From contig JAHWKQ010000078.1 in NCBI GenBank assembly GCA_019347785.1, positions 1-8,829 on the forward strand: 8,829 nt of DNA, in the 5' to 3' direction. Positions 1-5,655 of the stretch are shown in pieces. The position numbers and the translations under genes were made by a program. Source of the stretch: Actinomycetota bacterium (lineage in GTDB: Bacteria > Actinomycetota > Nitriliruptoria > Euzebyales > Egibacteraceae). Each line of letters begins with the position of its first letter. Position 1 is the first letter of the stretch. The notes below the pieces were generated by a model. That model was given only the letters and a program-made list of their open reading frames with translations, was not told where the DNA came from and searched no databases.

Positions 1-1
1 C

Positions 2-250
2 GAGTACCTTCGCCGGCTCGGCGTGGGGGGTCCCGCGGCGGCCGGCCTGGTGACCGCCCTGTCGCGCGGCCGCTACGCCGCGGACGTCCCCCCGGAGGTC
101 GCCCGAGACGCCGAGTTGTCCGCCTCGGGCGTGACGCGGGCACTGCTGGGGGAGCTGCCCTGGGCCCGGCGTGGCCTGGTGCGCGCGCGCGGCGCCCTCG
201 CCGGGGCGCTTCAGGTGCGGGGGTCGTCCCTGCGGCGCCCGTCCATGTAG
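2..250 (+). CDS. C-terminal tail of a probable TgpA-like transglutaminase/DUF4129 protein (partial)
   Basis: The frame is open from the left edge to TAG at 248-250, giving 82 residues with coding-like G/C third positions; the start lies outside the window. The tail begins EYLRRLGV, then has an alanine-rich helix, SRGRYAADVPPE, and a basic helical end (PWARRGLVRARGALAGAL). This order, a helix ending in a 'ryA' motif, an acidic stretch, then an Arg/Leu-rich tail, resembles the cytosolic C-terminal (DUF4129-like) end of actinobacterial TgpA membrane transglutaminases, which I recall often lying near DUF3040 genes. That assignment is from memory of the family and is moderate only; no catalytic part is in the window. 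The last 13 or so codons overlap the 3' end of the convergent DUF3040 gene by 40 bp. Alternatively it is the end of an unrelated alanine/arginine-rich protein. Confidence 0.5.
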   Translation, partial: EYLRRLGVGGPAAAGLVTALSRGRYAADVPPEVARDAELSASGVTRALLGELPWARRGLVRARGALAGALQVRGSSLRRPSM

Positions 251-564
251 CGGTGGAAGCCGCCCCGCAGCTGGCCCCCTAGCCGCGTGTTCTCGTCCGA
301 GCCGATGTGCTTGAGCATGTTCGCACCGTGCACGGTGCTGACGAGCATGAGCCCGAAGCCCACGATGCCCCACGTGATGTGCGCGGCGGTGAGGAACAGC
401 AGCAGGAACCCGACGACGAACCCGGCGACCGCGAGCTTGACCTGGCGGCGGGCCCGGGACGAGACCGTGGTCGACCGGACGGTGCGGACCAGCTTCGGAT
501 CCTCCTCGTGGAGGCGCGCCTCGATGTCGGAGAGGATGCGGCGTTCGCGATCGGAGAGGGACAT
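211..564 (-). CDS. DUF3040 family two-helix membrane protein
   Basis: This 117-residue protein opens with MSLSDRERRILSDIEARL, the signature start of DUF3040, a small membrane protein family of Actinobacteria with no known function. An acidic amphipathic N-terminus (residues 1-25) and a basic stretch (27-42) precede two hydrophobic segments at about 43-61 and 63-80, then a polar tail (GGFHRYMDGRR) typical of the family. Both ends are therefore likely cytoplasmic (inferred). The ATG is supported by GGAGG at 570-574 with 5 nt spacing. The length is normal for the family. It lies 88 bp behind dinB in the same direction but has a good -10 (TATACT) of its own, so it is probably transcribed separately. 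Its last 40 bp overlap the convergent gene at the left edge. Confidence 0.88.
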   Translation of the reverse strand: MSLSDRERRILSDIEARLHEEDPKLVRTVRSTTVSSRARRQVKLAVAGFVVGFLLLFLTAAHITWGIVGFGLMLVSTVHGANMLKHIGSDENTRLGGQLRGGFHRYMDGRRRDDPRT

Positions 565-600
565 GCACGCCTCCGGATCTCGTCCAGGGAGCCAGTATAG
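565..600 (-). promoter_or_regulatory. Promoter and ribosome binding site of the DUF3040 gene
   Basis: On the minus strand TATACT (599-594) matches the -10 consensus at five of six positions. It would start transcription near 587, about 23 nt before the ATG, and GGAGG (574-570) is the Shine-Dalgarno sequence. I see no convincing -35 at 16-18 nt; the best is a weak TGGCAC. The assignment rests on the -10 and its position. Confidence 0.5.
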
Positions 601-636
601 GGACGCGCCGAAAGGCCGTGCCAGATCCGGCTGAGG
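570..636 (-). repeat. Inverted repeat spanning the DUF3040 promoter and covering its ribosome binding site
   Basis: CCGGATCT at 573-580 is the exact reverse complement of AGATCCGG at 623-630, with 42 nt between them. Beyond a 3-nt bulge the arms can pair for three more bases (570-572 with 634-636). In minus-strand RNA read through from dinB, this stem would bury the GGAGG of the DUF3040 gene. RNA started at the TATACT promoter would lack the upstream arm. The pairing is visible in the sequence; the effect is inferred. Confidence 0.4.
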
Positions 637-652
637 TATGTGCGGGGGCTCG

Positions 653-1951
653 TCAGGGGCGTCGCGGCCGACCGGGGTCGTCGTCGCGGGGCCGCCACTG
701 CTCGCGGGTCGCGGACGCGTCCCCGCTCAGCGTGGCCTCGTCCAGCAGGGCGCCACGGGTCACCGCGGCCGGCCCGAACCGCTCACACACGGCGTCGCCG
801 GCCCGGTCCAGGCGGCTCCAGCGATCCTCCCCCAGCAGGTGCAGCTGGCGGGCGGCTCCCGCCGGGACCAGGTTGGTGCACCCCAGTCCCAGGAGCCGGA
901 CGCGCACCCGCTCCAGCCGCAGCCCGTCGAGGAGCTCGCAGGCCTCGGCGTGCAGCTCGGTGGCCTGGTCGGTCGGCACGCCGAGCGTGTGGGACCGGCT
1001 GACCGTGGTGAAGTTCGCGTACCGCAGCTTGCAGGTGACCGTGCGGGCGGCCACGCCCGCCGCGCGCAGGCGCCTGGCCACCTTCTCCGCCAGCCTCAGC
1101 AGCTCACGGCGCAGCAGTGACAGGTCGTCGACGTCGTGGTCGAACGTCTCCTCGGCGCTCATGCCCCTCGCCGGCTCGTGCGGGACCACCGGGCGCGGGT
1201 CGTCGCCTCGCGCCAGCCTCGCCAGCTGGGTCGACGCGGCCGGGCCCACCAGCCGGGCCAGGACGTGCGACGGAACGGCCCGCAGGTCACCGACGGTCCG
1301 CACACCGAAGCGGTCCAACCGGGCCGCGGTCTGCGCACCCACCCCCCACAGGTCGCCGACGCCGAGCGGGGTGAGGAACCCGTCGACGTCAGGGGCGCGC
1401 AGGTGCAGCAGGCCGTCGGGCTTCGCCTTGGCGCTGCACAGCTTGGCGAGGAACTTGTTCGGTGCGACGCCGACGCTGGCCGGCAGCCCCAGGTCACGAC
1501 GGATCCGCCGTCGCAGGCGCTCGCCCACGCCCCGCGGCGGCCCCAGCAGTCTCACCGCCCCGCCGACGTCCAGGAAGGCCTCGTCCAGCGCGAGCGGCTC
1601 CACCAGCGGCGTGGCCGACAGCAGGATCGCCCGCAGCTCCTCGGACACACGCTGGTAGGCGGCGAAGTCCGGCGGCAGCACAACGGCGTGCGGGCAGAGC
1701 CTGCGCGCCCGCGCCATCGGCATCGCCGAGTGGACGCCGTAGGCGCGCGCCTCGTAGGACGCGCTGGCGACCACCCCGCGGCCGCCCGTGCCGCCGACGA
1801 GCACCGGCCTGTCCGCCAGCGTGGGGTCCCGGCGGACCTCGACGGACGCGTAGAACGCGTCCATGTCCACGTGCAGGATCGGCTCCGCGGGGCGCGGCGC
1901 CACCGCGGGGGGGTCGGGCAGGCGGTCGCCGACGGCCGGTCGCGTGCGCAC
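653..1951 (-). CDS. dinB: DNA polymerase IV (Y-family translesion polymerase)
   Basis: Y-family polymerase of 432 residues from the GTG at 1951, able to copy past damaged template bases. The palm begins with PILHVDMDAFYASVE: D29 is the first metal ligand and Y34 sits where Dpo4 has its steric-gate tyrosine. The second catalytic pair is D123-E124 in LALDEAFLDV, with Ala in place of the usual Ser two residues earlier. The nucleotide-binding YEARAYGV stretch, the helix-hairpin-helix (PLGVGDLWGVGAQTA) and the little-finger domain follow. QLHLLG (369-374) is a plausible beta-clamp motif. All catalytic acids are present, so it is not an ImuB-type pseudo-polymerase. A TATCGT box 6 nt before the GTG and no Shine-Dalgarno sequence suggest a leaderless start; GTG at 1903 (416 residues) is the alternative. 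It follows dnaE by 29 bp, so co-expression after DNA damage is likely. Confidence 0.93.
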   Translation of the reverse strand: MRTRPAVGDRLPDPPAVAPRPAEPILHVDMDAFYASVEVRRDPTLADRPVLVGGTGGRGVVASASYEARAYGVHSAMPMARARRLCPHAVVLPPDFAAYQRVSEELRAILLSATPLVEPLALDEAFLDVGGAVRLLGPPRGVGERLRRRIRRDLGLPASVGVAPNKFLAKLCSAKAKPDGLLHLRAPDVDGFLTPLGVGDLWGVGAQTAARLDRFGVRTVGDLRAVPSHVLARLVGPAASTQLARLARGDDPRPVVPHEPARGMSAEETFDHDVDDLSLLRRELLRLAEKVARRLRAAGVAARTVTCKLRYANFTTVSRSHTLGVPTDQATELHAEACELLDGLRLERVRVRLLGLGCTNLVPAGAARQLHLLGEDRWSRLDRAGDAVCERFGPAAVTRGALLDEATLSGDASATREQWRPRDDDPGRPRRP

Positions 1952-1963
1952 AGCCGGACGATA
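1952..1963 (-). promoter_or_regulatory. Candidate -10 element for a leaderless dinB transcript
   Basis: On the minus strand TATCGT (1963-1958) fits the actinobacterial TANNNT -10 pattern and stands 6 nt before the chosen GTG (1951), the spacing expected if RNA begins at the start codon. No Shine-Dalgarno sequence is present. A weak -35 (GTGACG) overlaps the dnaE stop codon with a short 15-nt spacer. It would give dinB its own transcript in addition to read-through from dnaE. Confidence 0.3.
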
Positions 1964-1980
1964 CCGCCGCGGACCGCGCG

Positions 1981-4900
1981 TCACCGGCCCGCCGAGCCGC
2001 CCGAGGAGTGCCACAGCTTGCGCGCCGGCCCCCCGCCGTCCGCGTGCGGTCCCGACCCTGTCCATGTCGGTCCGGTCCGCGGCCCCGACCGTCCCCGTTC
2101 TCGGGTGCCCTCCCTCATGGCCTCGTCCAGCCAGCCCTGCCGCCACGCCCGCATCAACCGGCACAGGTCCCACACCGTCTCGGCGTTGATCGAGACGCCG
2201 CGACGGCCGGTGCGGCGCACCGTGCCCTCGACGACCAGCAGCCACGTGTGGAACACGGTCCAGGCGCAACGGTCGTGGACGGACTCGAAGAACGTCGCGT
2301 CGCTGACCCCGGTGGCGTCGTCGAGCGACAGGAAGACGACCCGCTGGCCGGACTTCACCGGTGGCGTCTGCGTGGCGACCTTCACCCCCGCGACGCGCAG
2401 CCGGCGCCCCCCCGGGCACCCCGTCAGGTCGACCGCACGGGTGACGCCCAGCAGGTCCAGCAGGTCCTCGTAGAACCGGATCACGTGCGTCGACGCTTCG
2501 AGGCCCAGCACCTCCAGCTCGGCCCGCACCCGCTCGCTGGGCCGGTACTCCGACAGGCCCGGTCGGTCGTCGGACGCCAACAGCGCCAACTGCTCGGGCT
2601 GGGCGGGGTCGCGGCACCGGAACCTGCTGAGCCCGGACCACCGCTCGCCGACCTCCAGCAGCACGTCCCGGCGGCTGCGGGACCCGGCCGTCACCCCGCC
2701 CAGGTCGTCCAGAGCACCGGCGTGCGCGAGCGCCTCGGCGACCGGCGCCGACAGCCGCGACCGCCGGCGCAGGTCCGCGACGCCGGTGAACGGGCGCTCG
2801 GCGAGCAGGCTGTCGATCATCCCGTCATCGATGCCGGCGACGTCCTGCAACCCCACCCGAACCCCGAACCGCCACCCCCCCACCGTCGACTGAAGCCTCG
2901 CGTCGGTATGCCACCGTTCGTGTTCAGTCGACGGCGGGGCGCCGAAGTCGAACCCGGCCGGCGGCACGATCCGGTCGCCCTCGCGCCGCCACCCCCGCGG
3001 CAACGCGCCCCCTGTGCGGACGCCGAGGAGCGCGTACGCCTCGTCGGCCGGCAGCCGCTCGGCGCGGTACTCGCGCGCCGAGCGGTTCACGTCCAGCGGC
3101 AGGACCGCCACCCCGAACTGGCGGGCGTCGTCCAGCAGCAGCCGCCGGGGGTACATGCCCGGGTCATGGGTGAGCAGGCCGGCGACGAACTCCGGCAGGT
3201 AGTGGGCCTTGAGCCAGGCCGACCGGTAGGTCGGCACCGCGAACGCCGCCGCGTGCGCCTTGCAGAAGCCGAAGGAGGCGAACTGGCGCAGCGCCGTCCA
3301 CAGCGACTCGGCGACCGTCACGGAGACCCCCCGGGCGCGGGCCCCCTCCAGGATCCACCCGCGCAGAGCGGGGTGCTCCTCGGGGTCCCCCAGCCGACGG
3401 CGGGCGAGGTCGGCGGTCGACAGGTCGCAGCCGGTCACGGCGGCGACACAGCGCATCACCTGCTCGTGGTAGACGATCACGCCGAACGTCTCGGCCAGCG
3501 CCGGCTCGAGGATCCGGTGGGGATACACCGTCGTCGCGTGTCCGAGGCGCCGCTGCAGGAACGGGCCGACCATGTCGCCCTTCACCGGCCCGGGCCGGAA
3601 CAGCGAGATGTCGGTGACGAGATCGCCCAGGTGCTCCGGTTGGAACTTGCCGACGAGCTCGCGCTGCCCCGGTGACTCGATCTGGAAGCAGCCGAGCGTG
3701 CGGGTGGAGCGGATCAGCCCGAAGGTGGTCTCGTCGTCCCAGGGCACCGCCTCCAGGTCGAGCTCGACGCCGCGGAGGCGGGCGACCTCGGCGACGCAGT
3801 GGGACATCGACGACAGCATGCGCACCGCCAGGACGTCGAGCTTGCACAGCCCCAGGGCCTCGACGTCGTCCTTGTCGAACTGGGCCATCGCGAAGCCGTT
3901 CGCGCTGCGCTCCAGCGGCACCCGGTCGCGAAGCGTGCGGTCGGCCAGCACGACCCCCGACGGGTGCAGCGCCAGGTGCCGCGGCAGCCCGTCGAGTCGC
4001 TCGACGACGTCGAACAGCAGGCGCATGAGCGGCCGGGGGCGGCCGGCGGCGCGGCCCTCCAGATCGGCGCCGCGCAGCTCCGGCAGGTGCCGCAGCGCGG
4101 CACGGACGTCGCCGGCGCGCACGTGCGGGAAGGACTTGGCGACGTGGTCGATCTCGCCGTCGGCCAGCCCGAGCGCCTTGCCGACCTCCCGGATCGCCAT
4201 GCGCGCCTTGAACGTGTCGACCATCGCGACGCACGCCACCCGGTCGTCGCCGTAGCGGTCGAGCAGGTCGCGGTAGACATCCTCCCGCCGCGCGGACTCC
4301 ACGTCGATGTCGATGTCGGGAAGCTCGTCGCGGTAGGGGTTCATGAACCGCTCGAACACCAGGTCGTGCGCGATCGGGTCGACGTCGGAGATGCGCAGGG
4401 CGTAGGTGACGAGGCTGCCGGCCGCCGAGCCACGGCAGGCGACCATGATGTCCTTCTCCCGGATGCGGTCGACGACCTCGGCGACGGTGAGAAAGTACGA
4501 GGCGAGGCCCAGACGCCCGATCATCGCCAGCTCCCGGTCGAGCAGCTCGCGGTGACGGGTCCCGACGGCGGCGTAGCGCGCCGACAGGCCCGCCAGGCAG
4601 CGGGCGCGCAGCTCGGCCATCGCGGCGGCGCCGCGGGCGACGAAGTCGGGCACGCACAGACGCCCCAGCTCCGGCTCCGCCCCGCAGCGCTCGGCGACCC
4701 AGCGGGTGTTGGCCAGCGCCTCGGGCCGCTCGGCGAACACGAGCGCCATCTCGTCAGGCGCCTTGAGATAGCCCTCCGCGTTGCGCCTCCCGCTGTGGCC
4801 GGCGGCGACCGGCACCTGCCGGCGGACGGCGTCCAGCACGTCGGCGACGCGGGCGTCGGCGGGCGTCAGGTAGCGCGGCGCCTGGTGGGCCACCGCTCGC

Positions 4901-5541
4901 AGGCCCAGGCGGTCGGCGAGCGTGAACCGCCGGCGGGCGCGGGCGTCGTCGCCCGGCGCCCGGTGGTGGGTGACGCCCACGAGCACCGACGACGGCCCGA
5001 CGAGGTCCATCCAGCGCCGGGTCTCGGCGACGGCCGCGCCCGGGCGCCCCTGGTCGAGCAGCCGGGCCGTCGGTGAGTCGTCGCCGAGCAGGACGAGCAG
5101 GCCGTCCGCCCGTCGGCGCAGCTGCGTCCAGGACAGCCCGGGGGCGCCGCGTTCGGCTTCCAGGTGATGGTCGCTGACCGTCCGGCACAGGTGGGCGTAC
5201 CCGGCCCGGGTGCGCGCCAGCAGCGTCACCCTGGCGGGCTCGCCCTCCAGCCACGCGGGCCCGGACCCGGGCCCCCGGCGGCCGCCCCGGGCCCGCCGGT
5301 CGCCCCATCCCGGCCGGCGAGGGTCGGCCCGGAGCGCGAGGTCGGCGCCGTACAGTGCCCGCACCCCCGCCCGGGCGCAGGCCTGGGCGACGCGCACCGC
5401 CCCGTACAGCCCGTCCCGGTCGGCGACGCCGACCGTGTCCATGCCCCGCTCGGCCACACCCTCGGCCAGCTCACGCGGGCGGATCGCGCTGTCGCGCAGC
5501 GAGTAGCACGTCCTGGCGGCGAGGTGGACGAATCCCTCCAC
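1981..5541 (-). CDS. dnaE2: Error-prone C-family DNA polymerase III alpha subunit (DnaE2-like)
   Basis: Complete 1186-residue C-family replicative-type polymerase. The GTG at 5541 has GGAGG (5552-5548) 6 nt upstream and directly precedes the conserved GFVHL start. Domains: PHP (about 1-280); palm with RGSAAGSLVTYALR (370-383), metal ligands D411 and D413 in LPDIDIDVE, and D569 in CKLDVLAV; fingers including FSASFG-like QFASFGFCKAHAAAFA (753-768); helix-hairpin-helix (about 895-945); OB fold (about 1045-1120); and the C-terminal KLWHSSGGSAGR. The polymerase site is intact. The PHP exonuclease site is not: HxH has become HLA (H6, A8), TDH has become ADR (40-42), and the usual NDVH is HQAPR (219-223). 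A DnaE2/ImuC-like accessory role in SOS mutagenesis fits the LexA box upstream and dinB downstream. Oddities: Gly/Arg-rich linker at 75-100 and a roughly 40-60 residue insertion near 830-890. The paralogue name dnaE2 is inferred. Confidence 0.9.
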   Translation of the reverse strand: MEGFVHLAARTCYSLRDSAIRPRELAEGVAERGMDTVGVADRDGLYGAVRVAQACARAGVRALYGADLALRADPRRPGWGDRRARGGRRGPGSGPAWLEGEPARVTLLARTRAGYAHLCRTVSDHHLEAERGAPGLSWTQLRRRADGLLVLLGDDSPTARLLDQGRPGAAVAETRRWMDLVGPSSVLVGVTHHRAPGDDARARRRFTLADRLGLRAVAHQAPRYLTPADARVADVLDAVRRQVPVAAGHSGRRNAEGYLKAPDEMALVFAERPEALANTRWVAERCGAEPELGRLCVPDFVARGAAAMAELRARCLAGLSARYAAVGTRHRELLDRELAMIGRLGLASYFLTVAEVVDRIREKDIMVACRGSAAGSLVTYALRISDVDPIAHDLVFERFMNPYRDELPDIDIDVESARREDVYRDLLDRYGDDRVACVAMVDTFKARMAIREVGKALGLADGEIDHVAKSFPHVRAGDVRAALRHLPELRGADLEGRAAGRPRPLMRLLFDVVERLDGLPRHLALHPSGVVLADRTLRDRVPLERSANGFAMAQFDKDDVEALGLCKLDVLAVRMLSSMSHCVAEVARLRGVELDLEAVPWDDETTFGLIRSTRTLGCFQIESPGQRELVGKFQPEHLGDLVTDISLFRPGPVKGDMVGPFLQRRLGHATTVYPHRILEPALAETFGVIVYHEQVMRCVAAVTGCDLSTADLARRRLGDPEEHPALRGWILEGARARGVSVTVAESLWTALRQFASFGFCKAHAAAFAVPTYRSAWLKAHYLPEFVAGLLTHDPGMYPRRLLLDDARQFGVAVLPLDVNRSAREYRAERLPADEAYALLGVRTGGALPRGWRREGDRIVPPAGFDFGAPPSTEHERWHTDARLQSTVGGWRFGVRVGLQDVAGIDDGMIDSLLAERPFTGVADLRRRSRLSAPVAEALAHAGALDDLGGVTAGSRSRRDVLLEVGERWSGLSRFRCRDPAQPEQLALLASDDRPGLSEYRPSERVRAELEVLGLEASTHVIRFYEDLLDLLGVTRAVDLTGCPGGRRLRVAGVKVATQTPPVKSGQRVVFLSLDDATGVSDATFFESVHDRCAWTVFHTWLLVVEGTVRRTGRRGVSINAETVWDLCRLMRAWRQGWLDEAMREGTRERGRSGPRTGPTWTGSGPHADGGGPARKLWHSSGGSAGR
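2851..2881 (-). other. dnaE2: G-quadruplex-like tract on the coding strand of dnaE2
   Basis: Read on the minus strand this stretch has G runs of 7, 4, 3 and 4 separated by loops of 9, 3 and 1 nt (C runs at 2875-2881, 2862-2865, 2856-2858 and 2851-2854 on the plus strand). It satisfies a loose G4 pattern and abuts the inverted repeat at 2883-2934. It encodes GGWRFGVRVGLQ. In DNA this rich in G, such tracts can arise by chance. Confidence 0.4.
2883..2934. repeat. dnaE2: Perfect 12-bp inverted repeat inside dnaE2
   Basis: CCGTCGACTGAA (2883-2894) and TTCAGTCGACGG (2923-2934) are exact reverse complements around a 28-nt centre. The stretch is less G+C-rich than its surroundings and encodes about residues 870-887, inside a segment that ordinary C-family polymerases lack. 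It could be the scar of a small palindromic element or a hairpin of the mRNA. No flanking target duplication is visible. Confidence 0.6.
5257..5274. repeat. dnaE2: GC palindrome in the PHP-domain linker of dnaE2
   Basis: GGGCCCGG (5257-5264) and CCGGGCCC (5267-5274) form a perfect inverted repeat with a 2-nt centre. It lies in the low-complexity Gly/Arg/Pro linker (about residues 75-100), where codon choice is nearly all G and C, so it may simply reflect composition. Confidence 0.4.
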
Positions 5542-5583
5542 GGCGACCCTCCGGCCGACCGGCGTGGGAAGCCACCTACGAAA

Positions 5584-5599
5584 GCGAACAGGAGTTCGA
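5584..5599. promoter_or_regulatory. LexA operator (SOS box) between dnaE2 and the ERCC4 gene
   Basis: The sequence gCGAAC-AGGA-GTTCGa has two perfect CGAAC/GTTCG half-sites separated by 4 nt. It differs from the mycobacterial/Gram-positive SOS consensus TCGAAC(N4)GTTCGA only at the outermost base. It begins 2 nt after the predicted -10 of dnaE2, so bound LexA would cover the transcription start. It also lies 57 nt before the divergent ERCC4 start codon. Damage-induced release of LexA is the expected mode of control, from established knowledge of dnaE2 in Actinobacteria. Confidence 0.82.
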
Positions 5600-5600
5600 T

Positions 5601-5629
5601 AGTCTACTCGCTGCGCTCGGCGCTGTCCT
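5601..5629 (-). promoter_or_regulatory. Promoter of dnaE2-dinB
   Basis: On the minus strand AGGACA (5629-5624) and TAGACT (5606-5601) are separated by exactly 17 nt. The -35 keeps GACA of TTGACA and the -10 fits TANNNT. Transcription would begin near 5594, within the LexA box, leaving a leader of about 50 nt that carries the GGAGG of dnaE2. The opposite strand of the same -10 reads TAGTCT, so a divergent start is possible here too, but it has no recognisable -35. Confidence 0.55.
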
Positions 5630-5642
5630 CCTCGGGCCGCGC

Positions 5643-5655
5643 TACGCTGCGGCCC
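5643..5655 (+). promoter_or_regulatory. Candidate -10 for a leaderless transcript of the ERCC4 gene
   Basis: TACGCT (5643-5648) stands 7 nt before the GTG at 5656, the arrangement of leaderless actinobacterial genes, and no Shine-Dalgarno sequence precedes the GTG. No clear -35 is visible. The LexA box lies about 45 nt upstream, so repression from that distance would be less certain than for dnaE2. Confidence 0.35.

Noticed and set aside
1952..2641. Possible extension of dinB upstream, open to 2641.
   Set aside because: The added residues read as arginine-rich noise opposite none of the Y-family motifs and lie wholly within dnaE2 in another frame. T at third positions becomes common just upstream of 1951, and the conserved palm starts only about 25 residues after 1951.
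1462..3675. Open frame of 737 codons on the plus strand, antisense to dnaE2 and dinB.
   Set aside because: It is made of Arg/Pro/Ala-rich low-complexity sequence with no recognisable motif. Long antisense frames are expected opposite genes with G or C at nearly every third position.
5257..5330. Cluster of GC palindromes in the dnaE2 linker as a possible origin or recombination site.
   Set aside because: The stretch encodes a Gly/Arg/Pro linker whose codons are almost forced to G and C. No DnaA boxes or A+T-rich part are nearby.
5355..5655. Upstream part of the plus-strand frame that ends at 6287, suggesting one 310-residue protein.
   Set aside because: Before about 6037 this frame is the Arg/Pro/Gly-rich shadow of dnaE2 and of the N-terminal ERCC4 frame. 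Only its last 80 or so codons show family resemblance.
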